Of a DNA stretch of 64,000 bases, positions 24,501-36,527 are shown piece by piece. How positions within the stretch are numbered: position 1 is the first letter of the stretch; each line of letters opens with the position of its first letter. The stretch comes from Gnetum montanum. Its lineage: Eukaryota; Streptophyta; Gnetopsida; Gnetales; Gnetaceae. Made by a program: the position numbers and the translations under genes. The notes below the pieces were generated by a model, which was not told where the DNA came from, did no database searches, and saw only the letters and a program-made list of their open reading frames with translations. Where the stretch lies: positions 77,185 through 141,184 of the forward strand of contig MNCI01030304.1 in the NCBI GenBank assembly GCA_015680685.1, written 5' to 3'.

Positions 24501-26483
24501 AGGTAAGGTAATCAAGAAAAAATCATAAAACATTACAATAACAATGTTTACCCGTATAGATGATACATGGTACCAGCTCAGTTCTGGAATAATGTGTGGG
24601 CACTGTGCATCACCATCAGGGTATTGTTAGTATTATACTAACGATACTCTGGCATTGTCCAGATCTCTAAAATGTAACATGAGCTTATGACATCTACAGA
24701 TCCCCTTGTGGTTATAGGAACTAGTTTATTGATAATATACCTAGTAATTAGTTTGAATGCCCAAGGCAATAAGGTCTCCACAACAACGCCAACTACATTC
24801 GTGGATAAGTGTGACCACAACATCACATTGAAGTTCCTAAGGAGGTAGGTAAGGAAGTCCCTTACCCTAGGCCAAAACCACAATGAGATCTTCCCAAGAG
24901 GCATGTTGTGCAATGGAGTATTGGTCTCCACTATAATGAGCATAGGCCTCAAGAAGACCCTACATGAAACAAAGAAAAAAAATTGTGACCTATTAGAGTT
25001 AGCAAATTTAGAAAAAACATCTAGTCGGAGGTGAAATTAGCCTCTATAAAAAGCTCTAAGGTGTTTATCTAAATTAGTCTAAGTGACTTCACAAGAGAAC
25101 ATTATTACAACCTTACATATCCTTGCATCATGACCAATTGGAATTTCTCAATAAATTTAGAAAAAATTTCCTAAGTTAGAGTTGAAACTAACCTATGTAA
25201 AAAGATCTTAAGATGTTTATCTAAATTATTTTGAGAAATTCTATAAAAGCATTGTTACCATATTTCATAGCCTTTATAGCCAAAACTATGTCTTAGTCTA
25301 AATTATGCATAAATTTAGAAAAGGCATCTAAATTATGCATAAATTTGGAAAAAAGCAAGCATAAGTTTAGAAAAAGCATCTAAATTATGCAAAGCATGCA
25401 TAAATTTGGAAAAATATCTAAAATATGCACAAATTTAGAAAAACCATGATAAACTTAGAAAAAAGCCATGAAGCCATAATAAAAACTTATTTAAAAAGAA
25501 AAATATTTTACGTTTCTTAAAAAAGAAAAATTAAGCATATCAACCACTTCTATTTTTGGCAATGTATTACAACTGTGAGTTTTTCCATGATTCACACAGC
25601 CATAGCAAAAAATTCATTTTAAGTCCAATTGAAGTGATTCCACTTGTGTGGGAAAGCTGAAGCCAAAGCCTATGCAACCATGCATAGAAAATAGCAAAAA
25701 TATTTTCTATTTTCTTATAAAAATTTCATAAATCTACATGAAATTACAAAAGTGGCATAAACAACCTAACAACTCGACGTTAGTAAAATGGCCATAACTT
25801 CCCTATTTTAAAGTCAAATTAAATGAGACAGCAACCATAAGAAAGCTTAAAAAAAGGGATACAAACCCATAACCTTTATTTTCATGAATATTCAGCTGTT
25901 TCATTGAGAAAAAACACACAAAGTTGCTTGCTTTTTCATAGCAAAACTTCAAAAATCATAAAGCCTAAATTTCATATAGCTATTAAAATGGATGAAATAG
26001 CCAAAACCATTAAAACCCATTTAAATTAACATCAAAATAATGGGGTAGGATTTTTTAAAAATTTAATTTTAACAAATCCTAATGCCTAGATCTAAAAAAA
26101 TGGCCATTCCCCAAGATTTTGAGAAAAACACACAAAATAACAAGCCATATTTTCAAAGTCAAATTTGCAAAAGCTAAAGTGATAAAAAAAATATAGATCT
26201 ACATTTGAGAAGAAAAAATAGGAGATGGGATTTCATCAAAATTCCATTTCAATCCCTCTACTAGAGTAGATTTGAAAAAATAACTTCAACATCTAAAAAA
26301 CAAAAAACTAAAGAAATCACAAACAATAAAGGCAAAAATAGGTAGAATTGCCTACCTTGGAGTAGTGATAGATGGGTCCTGGATAGAGATAGGCCTAGGA
26401 ACCTATGATAAATCCCTTGAACACTTTTCCATCCTCTAGATCATTGGGTTCTCTCTCTTTCCTCCTCTCTATTTTGGTGCCAT
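21514..26483 (-). pseudogene. Antisense cassette of D: FCP1/NIF-like plus plant-mobile-domain-like gene
   Basis: Read on minus, seven or eight exons with GT/AG edges are visible: 26483-26356, 24959-24552, 24474-24206, 24100-23078, 22979-22779, and less certain ones to the stop at 21514. Exons 2-3 give a PxLIIVE segment, FWPRVRDFLTYLLRNFNVMLWSH, then NNTLMVMHSAHTLFQN, the order of the FCP1/NIF phosphatase fold. The nucleophile Asp position is Glu and the late DD pair is absent. Exon 4 (ILKFGDV, PTMKILHVIDYFDEE, IQGVKM, LFGVPIDGAKV) matches E and resembles plant mobile-domain or transposase-like proteins. A poly-Glu run (22782-22809) and a coiled-coil end follow. Stop codons in several exons show decay. 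Function unknown; the phosphatase-like reading is moderately sure. Confidence 0.65.
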
Positions 26484-26779
26484 GATAAGCTCAACGTTGA
26501 GAAAGAGGGAAATTAGAAGAAGATGGGAGTTCTATTCTGGTTGCAAGAGAGATGGAAGGCTTCCATGCTTAAGATTGGTTGTGGATGCCACAAGAATCTC
26601 TATCAAAGTTCTCCTCCAATGTGCTATTGATGAAAGATAACAATTATGATCAAAATTTTCAAAACTTGACTTATAAGTCCCATCTAAAAGCTAGATGAAA
26701 TCCCAGCTGCTAATTTAGTGCACATGACTACAAGTGCACTAAAGAAAAGAGGGGGAAAGTATAGTTCATGTTGGTTTTG

Positions 26780-26792
26780 GGGGGGGGGGGGG
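26780..26792 (+). repeat. Poly(G) run
   Basis: A run of 13 G near the start of the hairpin-repeat block, prone to length error in assembly. Confidence 0.9.
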
Positions 26793-26899
26793 ACTTCACT
26801 TTTCAAAATTTTAAATTTTTGGGTTATGAGCCCCACTCTGCACCTTTCCTTTTGACCAAATTTCCATCAACCCTGAGATTTTTTTGCCAATTTTGACAC

Positions 26900-29800
26900 T
26901 TCAAACATTATGGTAACCTTGATTTTATACATCCATGCTAGGAATGACATTACTAGCATGGAAAAATAACCATTCTTCTACAAATTCATTAGCATTATAA
27001 CATTTTTCTATTGTTAGTAACCCAAACTTGCCTTTTTTCAACCCCAAGTTTCCAAATTTGGGCAAAACATAAGCAAGGCTAGGTACCATGGATTTTCATG
27101 ATGGGGTAATAGTTCCCAATGTTGAAGAAGGGGTTGGGGTAACAATAATTATTACCTTCCAACACTCATCTAGCATAATTTTGACTCCAAAGTGGGCCCC
27201 ACATGACCTAGAACCCCTCCAAGCATCTCTGGTAGCCTCGGAACCTCACCAAACCTAGTCAAAACTAGTTGAAACCTAGGATTTGGTGTTTTTCATGTTG
27301 GGGGAGCCTTCTTACATGCTAATCCTTTCACCCTTAGCATGGAAATATGGTGGGAAGCCAAAAATAACTGAAATTGATGATCTAATGACCTTTTCTTGAT
27401 GTCTAGTGACCCCTAGACCCTGCTAGAATCTTTTAGAACTTTTGGAAGCTCCAAAATGGGTCAAAAATTATACAAATATATCATCCTCCTATCATCCATG
27501 TTGGGGCCACCATTCCCAGTGTGGAAGAAGGGGGAAAGATTGCATGAGGCACTTAGAAGCCTCCAAACTATCAAATCTTGACACCCAACATTAACCATTG
27601 ACACTGGCAACCTCGAAGGTTAACATGCATGGTTGATTGGCTATCAATTTGTCCTAGGTTTACTTTTTCACTAAGGGGGACCTTTTCCACACTGAGAGTT
27701 CCACCATCATCATGGAAAAAATGGGGCAAGTCTAAAAACCCCATCACAACCACCAAAACAACCAAATATTGACCTTAACCACTGATGGCTAACGCCAGCA
27801 ACCCTGTGAGAACTCATGCATTTCTAGATCAATAAAAAATGATAAAAAAAAATATTTCCCTTAAGTTTTCCATGCTAATAATGGATGTACCAATTTGGAA
27901 AAATGGGGGAAAGCCCAAAAGATGCCTTATGACCCTTGAAACAATCAAATTTCAACTTCAAATGGTAGTAAGCGACACTGGCAACATTATGAACGTGCAT
28001 GCATGCTCAAAAGTTATCATAAAATATCAAAACTATTTTCCCAATTTTTCCACATTGATGATGGAAGAACTAATGTGGAAAAGGTGGGGAATTCTAAAAA
28101 ATACCTTAAAAACCTTGAAACAACCAAAATTTGACATTAGATGTTAGCAGTAGATGCCAGCAACCTAGGAAGCCTGTTTGAATGTCTGAAAGTGATCATA
28201 AAGCATCAAAATGATTTCCTCCCATTTTTCCACATTAATCATGGAAGACCTAGTGTGGAAAATTGGGGGAAGCCTAAAAATCACTCATCAACCTTCAAGA
28301 CAACCAAACTTTGACATCAGGCATTAACCATCATCGCCAGCAACCTTAGAAGTCCTCATGCATGACCAAAAGTGAGCATAAAGCACCAAAAATATTTCCA
28401 TGCTCAGCATGGAAAAAGGAGGAAAAATTCAAAACCCACTTAAAAAACCTTTAAAATGACTATTTTTGACTCCAAACCCTAGTCCTCAACCCCGATAGCC
28501 CCAAAGGCTAACTTGCATGGTTAATTGAAGTCAAAACTCGACTAGATCTAAGTTTTATAGTGTCTCCATGCAGGGAATTTCCTTCCTCTATGTTGTTCAA
28601 CATGAAAATTAAAGGGTAAACCCATTTAGAATCCATAACTACCTTAGAACAACATTAACTAAACCTGTATGCACTCTAGGACCCTGCCGACATTAGTTGG
28701 AGCTTTTAAACTTCAAGAAACTAATGTTAGAAGGCAAAAAAAAATCCATTCCCCCCTTGTTTTCCAGACTAAGCTCTCCATACTCAATCTAGAAAGAATG
28801 GGAGAAGTCCAAAAAACACTTAAAAATACTCAAAGTTTCCAAAACATGATACCAAACCCTAGTCCTTGACCCCAGTGGCCTAGAGAGATGACATGCATAG
28901 TTGATTGAGGTCAAAATTGGCCTAGATATGAGATGCATGGTTCTTCCACATGAAGGATCCATTTTTTCATGATAAGGGTAGCTTCCTTAGGGTGGAAACT
29001 CAAGGCAAGGACTTTTTTAGGGCTCCTAAACACCTCGAAATGACATTATACTATCTTTCATGCATTCTAGAACCCTAGTAGTAGCTATTAGAGCCCTTAA
29101 ATTTTACAAAAATAATTCTAGATGGTCAAAAAACCATTCCCCCTTATTTTCCACACTGAGCTACCTATCCCTAGTATGGAAGAAAGGGGGAAAGCCAAAA
29201 ATCCACTTAGGGATGCCAAAAACTGCTAAATTTTAACATGGATCGATATCCCTTAACCTTGGCAACCCTAGGAGGTAACATGCATGGTCAATTGTGACCC
29301 GAATTGGCCTAGATCTAAAATTCTTGCTTCCTCCATGCTAGAGTAACTTACCCAATAAGGAAAAAAGGGGGAAAAGTTGATTTTCCACTTTTGGAGATAA
29401 GATGACACTCCCGGAAGCCAAAGATTGTCGTCGAAGAAGCCCAAGATCTCATAGCCTCAAGATTTCACTTATTTGACCTCATTTTAACCTCAAAATCCTA
29501 TTCCTTCCATTATTATATGCTATAGTAACTTCCCTAGTGTGGAAATAGTGGGGGAAGACCTTAGGTACCCTTAAACAACCTTCAAATATATCCAAAATTA
29601 GCCAAAAACCTGCAAAATATAAGTTTGCAGCTCTAGGGGCCTAGAAACTTGGTCAAAGTGCCCAAAATTTACTTTGAATCCATCAAATAAGTGTACCCCT
29701 ATGTTTCCACATTGAGGATATTGTGCCCAATGTGGAAAAATGGGGGAAGTCATTTCAACATTTATAAACCCTCAAAATAACCTCAAATTGCCTCAGAATG

Positions 29801-30150
29801 AAGTTGGGAGGTGCATAAGTTCTAGGTTTGGCTCCAACCACCTATTTGGCCATGTTTGACCTCATTTGTCTTGGATTTTGGTTCCACATGTTGAACCCCC
29901 CTCTTTTCCATGTTGGCCAACATGGAAACAAGGGGGAAAGGCTTTAGAACATGCTTTTTGACCTTTATAGACCTTCGATGAGCCCAATTTTGATGGATCT
30001 GACCCTATGCTACCTTGGGAAGGTCTTGGAACCTTAATTTTGGACCTTTGACCATCCTAAAAACTATTTTTCTTAGTCTTCATACTAAGGGCCCCTATTT
30101 CCATGTTGAGCTCAACATGAAAGCATCAAAACACTTGATTTTTGGGTCTA
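26900..30150 (+). repeat. Degenerate hairpin-bearing tandem repeats of D
   Basis: About 3 kb of diverged units recur roughly every 180 bases in the clearest part (27.7-28.4 kb) and less regularly elsewhere. Each has a stem such as TTTTCCACATT (28046-28056) with AATGTGGAAAA (28072-28082), followed by GGGGGAA(A)G, a CTTGAAACAACCAAA-like stretch and GCCAGCAACC. A perfect 24-bp palindrome sits at 29905-29928 (TTTCCATGTTGG and its reverse complement), and an 18-bp one at 30102-30119. The block lies upstream of both the antisense gene and, on +, RT. E lacks it here. Confidence 0.75.
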
Positions 30151-30211
30151 AATAACCTAGAAATAGCCCTGATTGATGCCTGTACTCCCCTAATAGCCTT
30201 CTATCTTTAAA

Positions 30212-30593
30212 TCATGGCTTGCCAAGGCCTAAAACTAGAAAAAAATAATCATTTTAAACTATATTAGTCAAATTATGTCATATACAGATTATTTTGCTTG
30301 ATTTTTGCCTTATTACATAATGTTTTGACTTGTTTTTTACTTATGTTGCCTTGTTGACCTTGTTAACCTTCTATGGCCATTATACAACCTTATATGTTTA
30401 TTTTTTGTCATAGTACAGCTCTATTTTTCCTTTTCTGGCCTTTAAATGGTATCAAATAGTGAGCTTTGACATTATGTGGCCACCATTTGACACCCTATGA
30501 CCATGGCCGACTAAGACCTTAAACTAGCATCATAGTCCACCAAGACTATAAACTAGCATCATGGCCTACTAAGGCCTTAAACTAGTAGAATTG
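30212..30593 (+). repeat. 29-bp repeat array 2 of D (cassette/RT junction)
   Basis: One unit lies at 30212-30240, and three tandem units at 30505-30593 (core CTAAGACCTTAAACTAGCAT). They are the same family and orientation as array 1. Between them is AT-rich spacer without a gene. Confidence 0.85.
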
Positions 30594-30789
30594 TAACCTT
30601 TATTGACCATTTTTAGCCTTATAAATCCCCTTTTTTAACCTTGTGATCTTTGTTTGCCTCTATTACACTTTTTCAAATTGACCTTATCTCATTGATGACC
30701 TTGAATGGCCTTAATTATATTAGATTTGCATATGTTTTATGGAATTTTAACATTATTTATTTACTTTTATCTAGGTGTCACTTAATATG

Positions 30790-31930
30790 CTTTTGGATGA
30801 TATTTTGGATCAAAGTATGAGTACCTAGGAGCAAATTAGTTTACCTTTGTGTCTACATGAACCCCATAGTGATATTAAACAATGTATCGACTATGATTGT
30901 CTAGATCTTGAGCCTGAGAGTCTTGTAGACCACATAGCCTCAATAGAGAAAAATCTATAATGCTTGAAAACCTATTCAAAACCCTTGACTTAGAAGTAAG
31001 AGACATAACTGAAGATCCTCTAGTTGAGGTTCCTATCAAAACATAGTGGTGAGGAGAAAACACTTAAAACTAAGTTCCTCGCTAGAGCTTCAATGTGCCC
31101 AAGACATCACTAAAGTATTACAAAACAACATTATGGCATTTGCCTAGTCATATGAAGACTTGCTAGGCCTAGACCCACATCTAGCCTAGCACAACATCAT
31201 ACTGCACCCTAGCATTACACTAGTTAAGCAAAAAGTGTGAAAGATTAGACTTGATTTGGCCTTGGTAATACACAATGAAATCTCAAAGCTCTACCAAGCA
31301 GGTTTCATTAGGGTTGTTGATTACGTAGGATGGGTGTCCAACATAGTGGTAGTCACTAAGAAAAATGGGATTATCCACATTTGCATTGATTTTTGGGACC
31401 TAAATAAACCAACCATCAAGGATGACTTTCCTTTTCCTTCTATTAATTAACTTATCGATACTAGAGCTGGACATACCTTGTTGTCCTTTATGGATGGATT
31501 CTCAAGATATAACCAAATTATGATCAATCCAAAGCACCAAATTAGCATGACCTTTATGACCCCATGGGGGACTTTTTGTTATACCATGATGCTCTTTGGC
31601 CTTAAGAATGTTGAAGAAACATACCAGAGAGCCATGACCTATATCTTCAGTGATTATATGTTAGATTAGCTTAATGATTATGTAAATGACATAGTCGTAA
31701 AGTCTAAGATAGCCAATGATCATGCTAATAACCTAGATCTTGTGCTTAAATAATGTCTCAAATATGAGCTTAGGATCAATACTAAGAAGTATGTCTTTGG
31801 TGTCAAGACCAGTAAGATGCTTGGCTTTGTAGTCTTTAAGGTAGGGATGCACGTAGATCGTAATAAGGTTAAGACCATATCCAAATTGGCAACACCTACC
31901 AATCTTAAAGAGCTTCAGCTATTACAAGGT
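30790..31930 (+). pseudogene. Reverse transcriptase of D
   Basis: An N-terminal linker (30890-31250) matches E. The RT core then shows LYQAGFIRVVDYVGWVSNIVVVTKKNG, ICIDFWDLNKPTIKDDFP and LLSFMDGFSRYNQI with the first catalytic Asp at about 31490. MLFGLKNVEETYQRAM precedes the active site at 31679-31690, which reads YVND, so one catalytic Asp is lost. The thumb (31790-31930, KCxFGVKT-like and GFVVFKVG) follows. Stops interrupt at 31450, 31668 and 31750. It could not synthesise DNA even if translated. Confidence 0.85.
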
Positions 31931-32960
31931 AGATTACATTTTATTCGTAGGTTTATTAGTAGGCTTATAGATATATTATAGCCCATTCAACACTTGCTTA
32001 AGAAAAGAGTTCACTATGAGTGAATGGCTCAATGCCAAGAGGCCTTTGAAAACCTTAAGAAATAGTTGACACAACTACCAACATTCTATCATCCATAAGA
32101 GGGTAAACCATTTTACATTTATCTTACCATCTTTGATACATCCATTGCCTCCCTAATTTGTTAGAAATGTGATGATGGAGTAGAAATTCTTGTATACTAC
32201 CTTAGCCATGCATTAGTTTCCCACAATACTCGATATACTAAGGTGGAGAAGTATTGTCTAGCATTAGTCTTCTTTTTGAAGAAATGGAGACATGACCTCT
32301 TTAGAAGCCAAGTCAATGTAATTTGCAAGGATAATGTGCTCAGAGCCATAATGACCAACATCTATGAAAGTAGCCATATAGCCTGATGGAAAGCCATAAC
32401 TGTAGAGTTTGACCTTCATTACATCTCTCAATACTCAACAAAAGGATAAGCTATAGCCATTCAACTCACAATTTCACTTGTTGATGACCAAGAAGCCATA
32501 GACCTTGAATTCCCTAATGAACACATTAACGCAGTTAGCCAAGTGCCCAAGGGTTATGAGGAATTCATGAACTTCAATGGAGCTTCAACCCCTCATGGGG
32601 CTAACACTGTTGCCACTGTAACATTTTCATCTGGTGAAATCCAACCCTTTCACTATCATTTAGGGTTTCCATGTACCAAAAACATAGTAGAATATGGAGG
32701 TTTGATCAGAGAAATAATGGTAGCTTGTAACCTAGTAATTAGATGCCTAGCCATCAAAGGTGACTCACAACTTATGGTTAACCAAGTAACCAAATCTATG
32801 CATGAAAAGCTAAGCATTTACAACCTTACTGTGACCTAGGACACTAGTTGTTACAACAATTCATAGACATTGATATCTAACACATACCTTAAAATGAAAA
32901 CATCATAGTTGATGCAATTGCAACATTAGCCCTTAGTGTGATGCTAGATGTGTTTATCAA
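31930..32960 (+). pseudogene. RNase H and second (archaeal-like) RNase H of D
   Basis: The first RNase H runs from about 32100 to 32500 (YYLSHALVSHNTRYTKVEKYCLALVF, FDLHYISQYS). The second is open at 32543-32839. It has FNGASTPHGA where relatives have the catalytic FDGA, then NIVEYGGLIREIM with the conserved Glu, and IKGDSQLMVNQV with the conserved Asp. A second RNase H after the first is a hallmark of the Tat group. First catalytic Asp to Asn in the second domain and stops elsewhere indicate inactivity. Confidence 0.8.
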
Positions 32961-33049
32961 GTTGCTCACCTTAACTGTGGACTATGCTACTTCCATCACA
33001 TAGAACATTGAGGATACCTTTGTGGTCATCATTTATACTTCCCCTCCCA

Positions 33050-34294
33050 AGGAGTGGTATGATGATATCAAGTTTTACCTTATGCATGGTGAATCCTCAC
33101 AAGGCTTGACTACTTCTTAGAAAGATGCCATACGCAAGCGATTAAAGCAATATGTCATCGTAGGTGATAACACATTATGTCGACAATCCTATGATGGCAT
33201 ACTCCTAAAGTGCTTAGGTAAAACTAAAGCTCGAATAATCCTAGAGGAGGTCCATGAGAGTGTTTGTGGAGGATATATAGGACCTAGAGCCATGTATACT
33301 AAGATTAGATGGTTAGGCTACTATTAGCCCCATACGAAAAATGACTACCTATAAAAGGTTAAGTGATGTGACACATGATAACAATATAGCAACCTGATAC
33401 ATGTATCACCAACTAAGTTACATATGACCCAAATAACATGGTCATTTCAAAAATGAGGGTTGGATATCATTGGACCTATAACACCTAAGTATACCATAGG
33501 TCATAGCTTCATCATTACTACAACTAAATACTTTACCAAGTGGGTTGAGGCTACTTCCCTAAGTAACACCACATATGAACAAGTTTGCAAATTTGTCCTA
33601 GAAAACATTGCATCTCATTTTGACATACCCATGACCATAATTACAGACAATGGACCTTAATTTAGTAGCCAAAAAACCAATGATTTCTGTCACAACCTAG
33701 GCATTAAGCATTCTTTCTCATCACCTTACTATCCTCAAGCCAATGGACAAGTAGAAGCAAGCAACAAGGCCATCATCAACTTGTTCAAGAAGATGCCCAA
33801 GGCAGCAAGTAGAAGTGGCATGAGCAACTTTCCCATGCATTATGGGCATACAGAACAACCTATCACATGGAAATTGACTAACCCCTTATAGCCTTGTTTA
33901 TGATTTTAAAGCTATTTTACCTATTGCATTATAGGTACCACCACTCTGAGAGGCCTTGACCAACTTCATCAATGATGAGTAGAGTAAGGAGTTATAGACA
34001 ACAACAATGGATTTGGTGGAGGAGAAATGTATGCAATCACTTACTCAAATCAAGTACTATCAACAGAGGCAAAAGAAACAACATCATCATAACTTAACTA
34101 TGTGCAAGATCATGGAGGGGGACCTAGTCCTCATGGTTGTTCATGAGCATGTAGACAAAATCTCAGCCAACTCGAAAGGGCCCTTTCTTATTACTAGAGC
34201 CTATAGGAATGGAGCATTTAGAATAGCCAACATGGATGTAAATGAGTTGGCCAATCTAATCAATCATTCCTATCTAAATCCATACTACATGTAG
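33050..34294 (+). pseudogene. Integrase of D
   Basis: The zinc-binding region at 33240-33400 is recognisable (VHESVCGGYIGPRAMYTKIRW) but broken. The core is open at 33460-33660 with MDIIGPITP (first Asp), FTKWVEATSL and ITDNGP (second Asp), and continues to SPYYPQANGQVEA with the Glu at about 33750. The C-terminal frame 34007-34294 (MEGDLVLMVVHEHVDK, FLITRAYRNGAFRI) ends at TAG 34294. All three catalytic residues can be read, but stops at 33660 and 33870-33990 separate the parts. Array 3 begins 36 bases after the stop. Confidence 0.85.
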
Positions 34295-34330
34295 TCGATA
34301 GATCATCAAAAAGAAAGCTTACTTTCAATG

Positions 34331-34418
34331 GTCTGTTATGACCTTAAACTGGCAACATAGCCTACCAGGGCTTTAAATTGTACCATGGCCTGCCATGATC
34401 TTAAACTAGCAACATTGA
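34331..34418 (+). repeat. 29-bp repeat array 3 of D (integrase/3' LTR junction)
   Basis: Three tandem units share the TGACCTTAAACTGGCAACAT-type core, in the same orientation as arrays 1 and 2. They lie between the integrase stop and the polypurine tract. Confidence 0.85.
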
Positions 34419-34528
34419 TAAACTAGATAGCCTAATTCTCACATGGCTTGTATGCATTATAGCGTTATAATATATAGTGATGTTTTGTATTCTTTGTTGA
34501 TGTCTCTTGGGTTAATCCTTTAGGCACC

Positions 34529-34544
34529 AACAAAGGGGGGCCAT
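34529..34544 (+). promoter_or_regulatory. Polypurine tract of D
   Basis: AACAAAGGGGGGCCAT precedes the 3' LTR. E has AACAAAGAGGGGCCAA at the same place (63225-63240). Confidence 0.8.
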
Positions 34545-36273
34545 TTTAACACCACAAAATTTTTCATGTTATAACCAATCTTCATCATGTAGCTTTCATC
34601 CCATGAAACCTGAGGCAAAATTTCATTGTAAGTGTGAAAATTGTAACCCACAATGGGAAATTTCACATACTTTATACCTTTGGGTCTAAAAAAAGCCTCA
34701 TAAGTGATCAAAGCCTCATTCCCCAAGTGAAAAACATAACCTAGTGTCTATATTTGGGCTTGGGGGAGGGGAGTTGAAAATGCCTTTTGGAATGCTGAAA
34801 AAGGAAATTTGATGGGTTTTATGATGGGTATAAATTTTTCTACACTAGAAACACCTGTAGAAGGTAGATCTCACCTACCCCTAGTGTGGAAGGATGGGGG
34901 GATTTTGAGACTTTTTCCCTTTTAAAGTGGAGAAAAAATGCATAATTTGGAAACTTTCCCCCAACTTGGAAACTTCACCCCCTCAGCCTAGAAAGATTTC
35001 GCCCCATGTGAAAGTTTCTTCCTAGCTTGGAAACATTCCCCCTAGGCTAGAAAGTTTCCGCACACACTCCCACCAACCAAACCACACCCACGCCACCACC
35101 ACAAGCTTGGAAATTTTTCTCCAACTTGCAAAGTTTATCCCCCTCTCCTTCCTCTCCAACATGGAAAATTCAATCATCCAACATGGAAGCCACAAGAAGC
35201 AAAATTCATTAATTCATGCAGTTCAACATTGACTAGCCACTTCAACAACCATGGTGGAGAGCTCATCATGGAAGATTGATCTCTAGAGTGGAAGGTGTGC
35301 CTTGATTACTATTTATAGTAAATAGAATGGCCATGGGGGGAAGCACTTACTATGTATAGTAACCCCCCAAATTTAGGCATCCATCTCACCTAAATTTGTA
35401 GCAAATTTGTAGCCATTTTACAACCAATTTTCAGCCAAATCATAGCCATTTTGTAGCCATTTTACAACCAATTTTCAGCCAAATCATAGCCAATTTGCAG
35501 CCCATTTATGGCCCAAAGACCTTATAAAAGCCAATGTCCAACATCATTTACAGGTTTTAGCAATTTTTCTCATGTGGAGCAATTTTTGACAAGATTCAAT
35601 GCTTACAAGCAATTTGCATATACACAATTCCACAATTGGGGCATTTTCAAGCACTCAAGAGCTCTTGGAAGTTCCCATACTTGTATTCTCTTGGACCTTA
35701 GCATAGAAGCTAAGAAGCCTTAAGATTTGGTGGATTTTTGGTGTTAACATTGCACTTCTAGGATTCCAAACCTAGCTTGGAGCAGCTTGGCATCCAAATA
35801 TTCCACCTTTTTCACCCCACCCCCTACCAGTGACCTAATTGGCAAATCCAAGGTTGCAGTAGCAAAGGAAGGTTTGATAATATCAAGAGTGGCTTAGCAC
35901 TTGGATTGTGGAGCAGATCACCTTGGCTTCAATGGGCTATAAACTCTTGCACAAGTTAATCCCCTTTTTTCTCATCTAGGCACAATTTTTACACATTTCT
36001 CTAACTTATTCTTTTTTCTTTTCCTAATAAAGTTTTAAGTTTTGAGTTTTTTGTTCAAGAAAATTAAAGTTACTATTCATGCATTATTCAAATCTGTTCA
36101 TATTTCCACATTTTGCATCTCCTAAGTCCCTGGTTGATTTGCCAAACCAACTAAGGTGCTTCAAATATGATTTTTATCATGAAGGCCCTAGGGATTCAGG
36201 TTTGGGAAACTACTTGCACTGAGGATCCTTGGTTTTCTTTTCATTCCAGCAATCAAGGTTTTCAGTTACAACA
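34545..36273 (+). repeat. 3' LTR of D
   Basis: It matches the 5' LTR at 14358-16000. Its first bases are TTTAACACC where the 5' copy has TGAAACACC, so the TG has decayed. I place the end at 36273 (GTTACAACA), aligned with GTTGCAATA at 15992-16000; it could be 3 bases either way. Confidence 0.8.
35523..35530 (+). promoter_or_regulatory. TATA box of the D 3' LTR
   Basis: TATAAAAG, preceded by CAAAGACCT. The 5' LTR has a changed TATACATG at the corresponding place. Confidence 0.6.
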
Positions 36274-36457
36274 ACATGATCTTTAACATAACATTGAAAT
36301 ACACTTACCATATGATGTAGAGAGTTTCAAACTCATTTCCTTCTTTATCCACTTATAGGCCTCTAAATCATTTAATATCGGTTTTCTAGCTAGAGGAGTG
36401 ATATTAGCAAGAGATATAGGAGGAATTTCCATTTTTGATAGCTCATCCTTCTTTCTT

Positions 36458-36527
<70 letters not shown>

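Larger units (their letters stand above)
14358..36273 (+). mobile_element. Element D: Tat-type element with antisense cassette, both LTRs
   Basis: LTRs lie at 14358-16000 and 34545-36273. Inside are a primer site, leader, gag, protease, antisense cassette, hairpin-repeat block, RT, two RNase H domains, integrase and polypurine tract. The total is nearly 22 kb, as in the Ogre/Tat group. The flanking 5-mers (TTATG before, ACATG after, if the LTR ends at 36273) agree at only three of five positions, so the target duplication is eroded or the end is slightly off. It sits inside the antisense cassette of F. Frequent stops make it non-functional. Confidence 0.85.
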
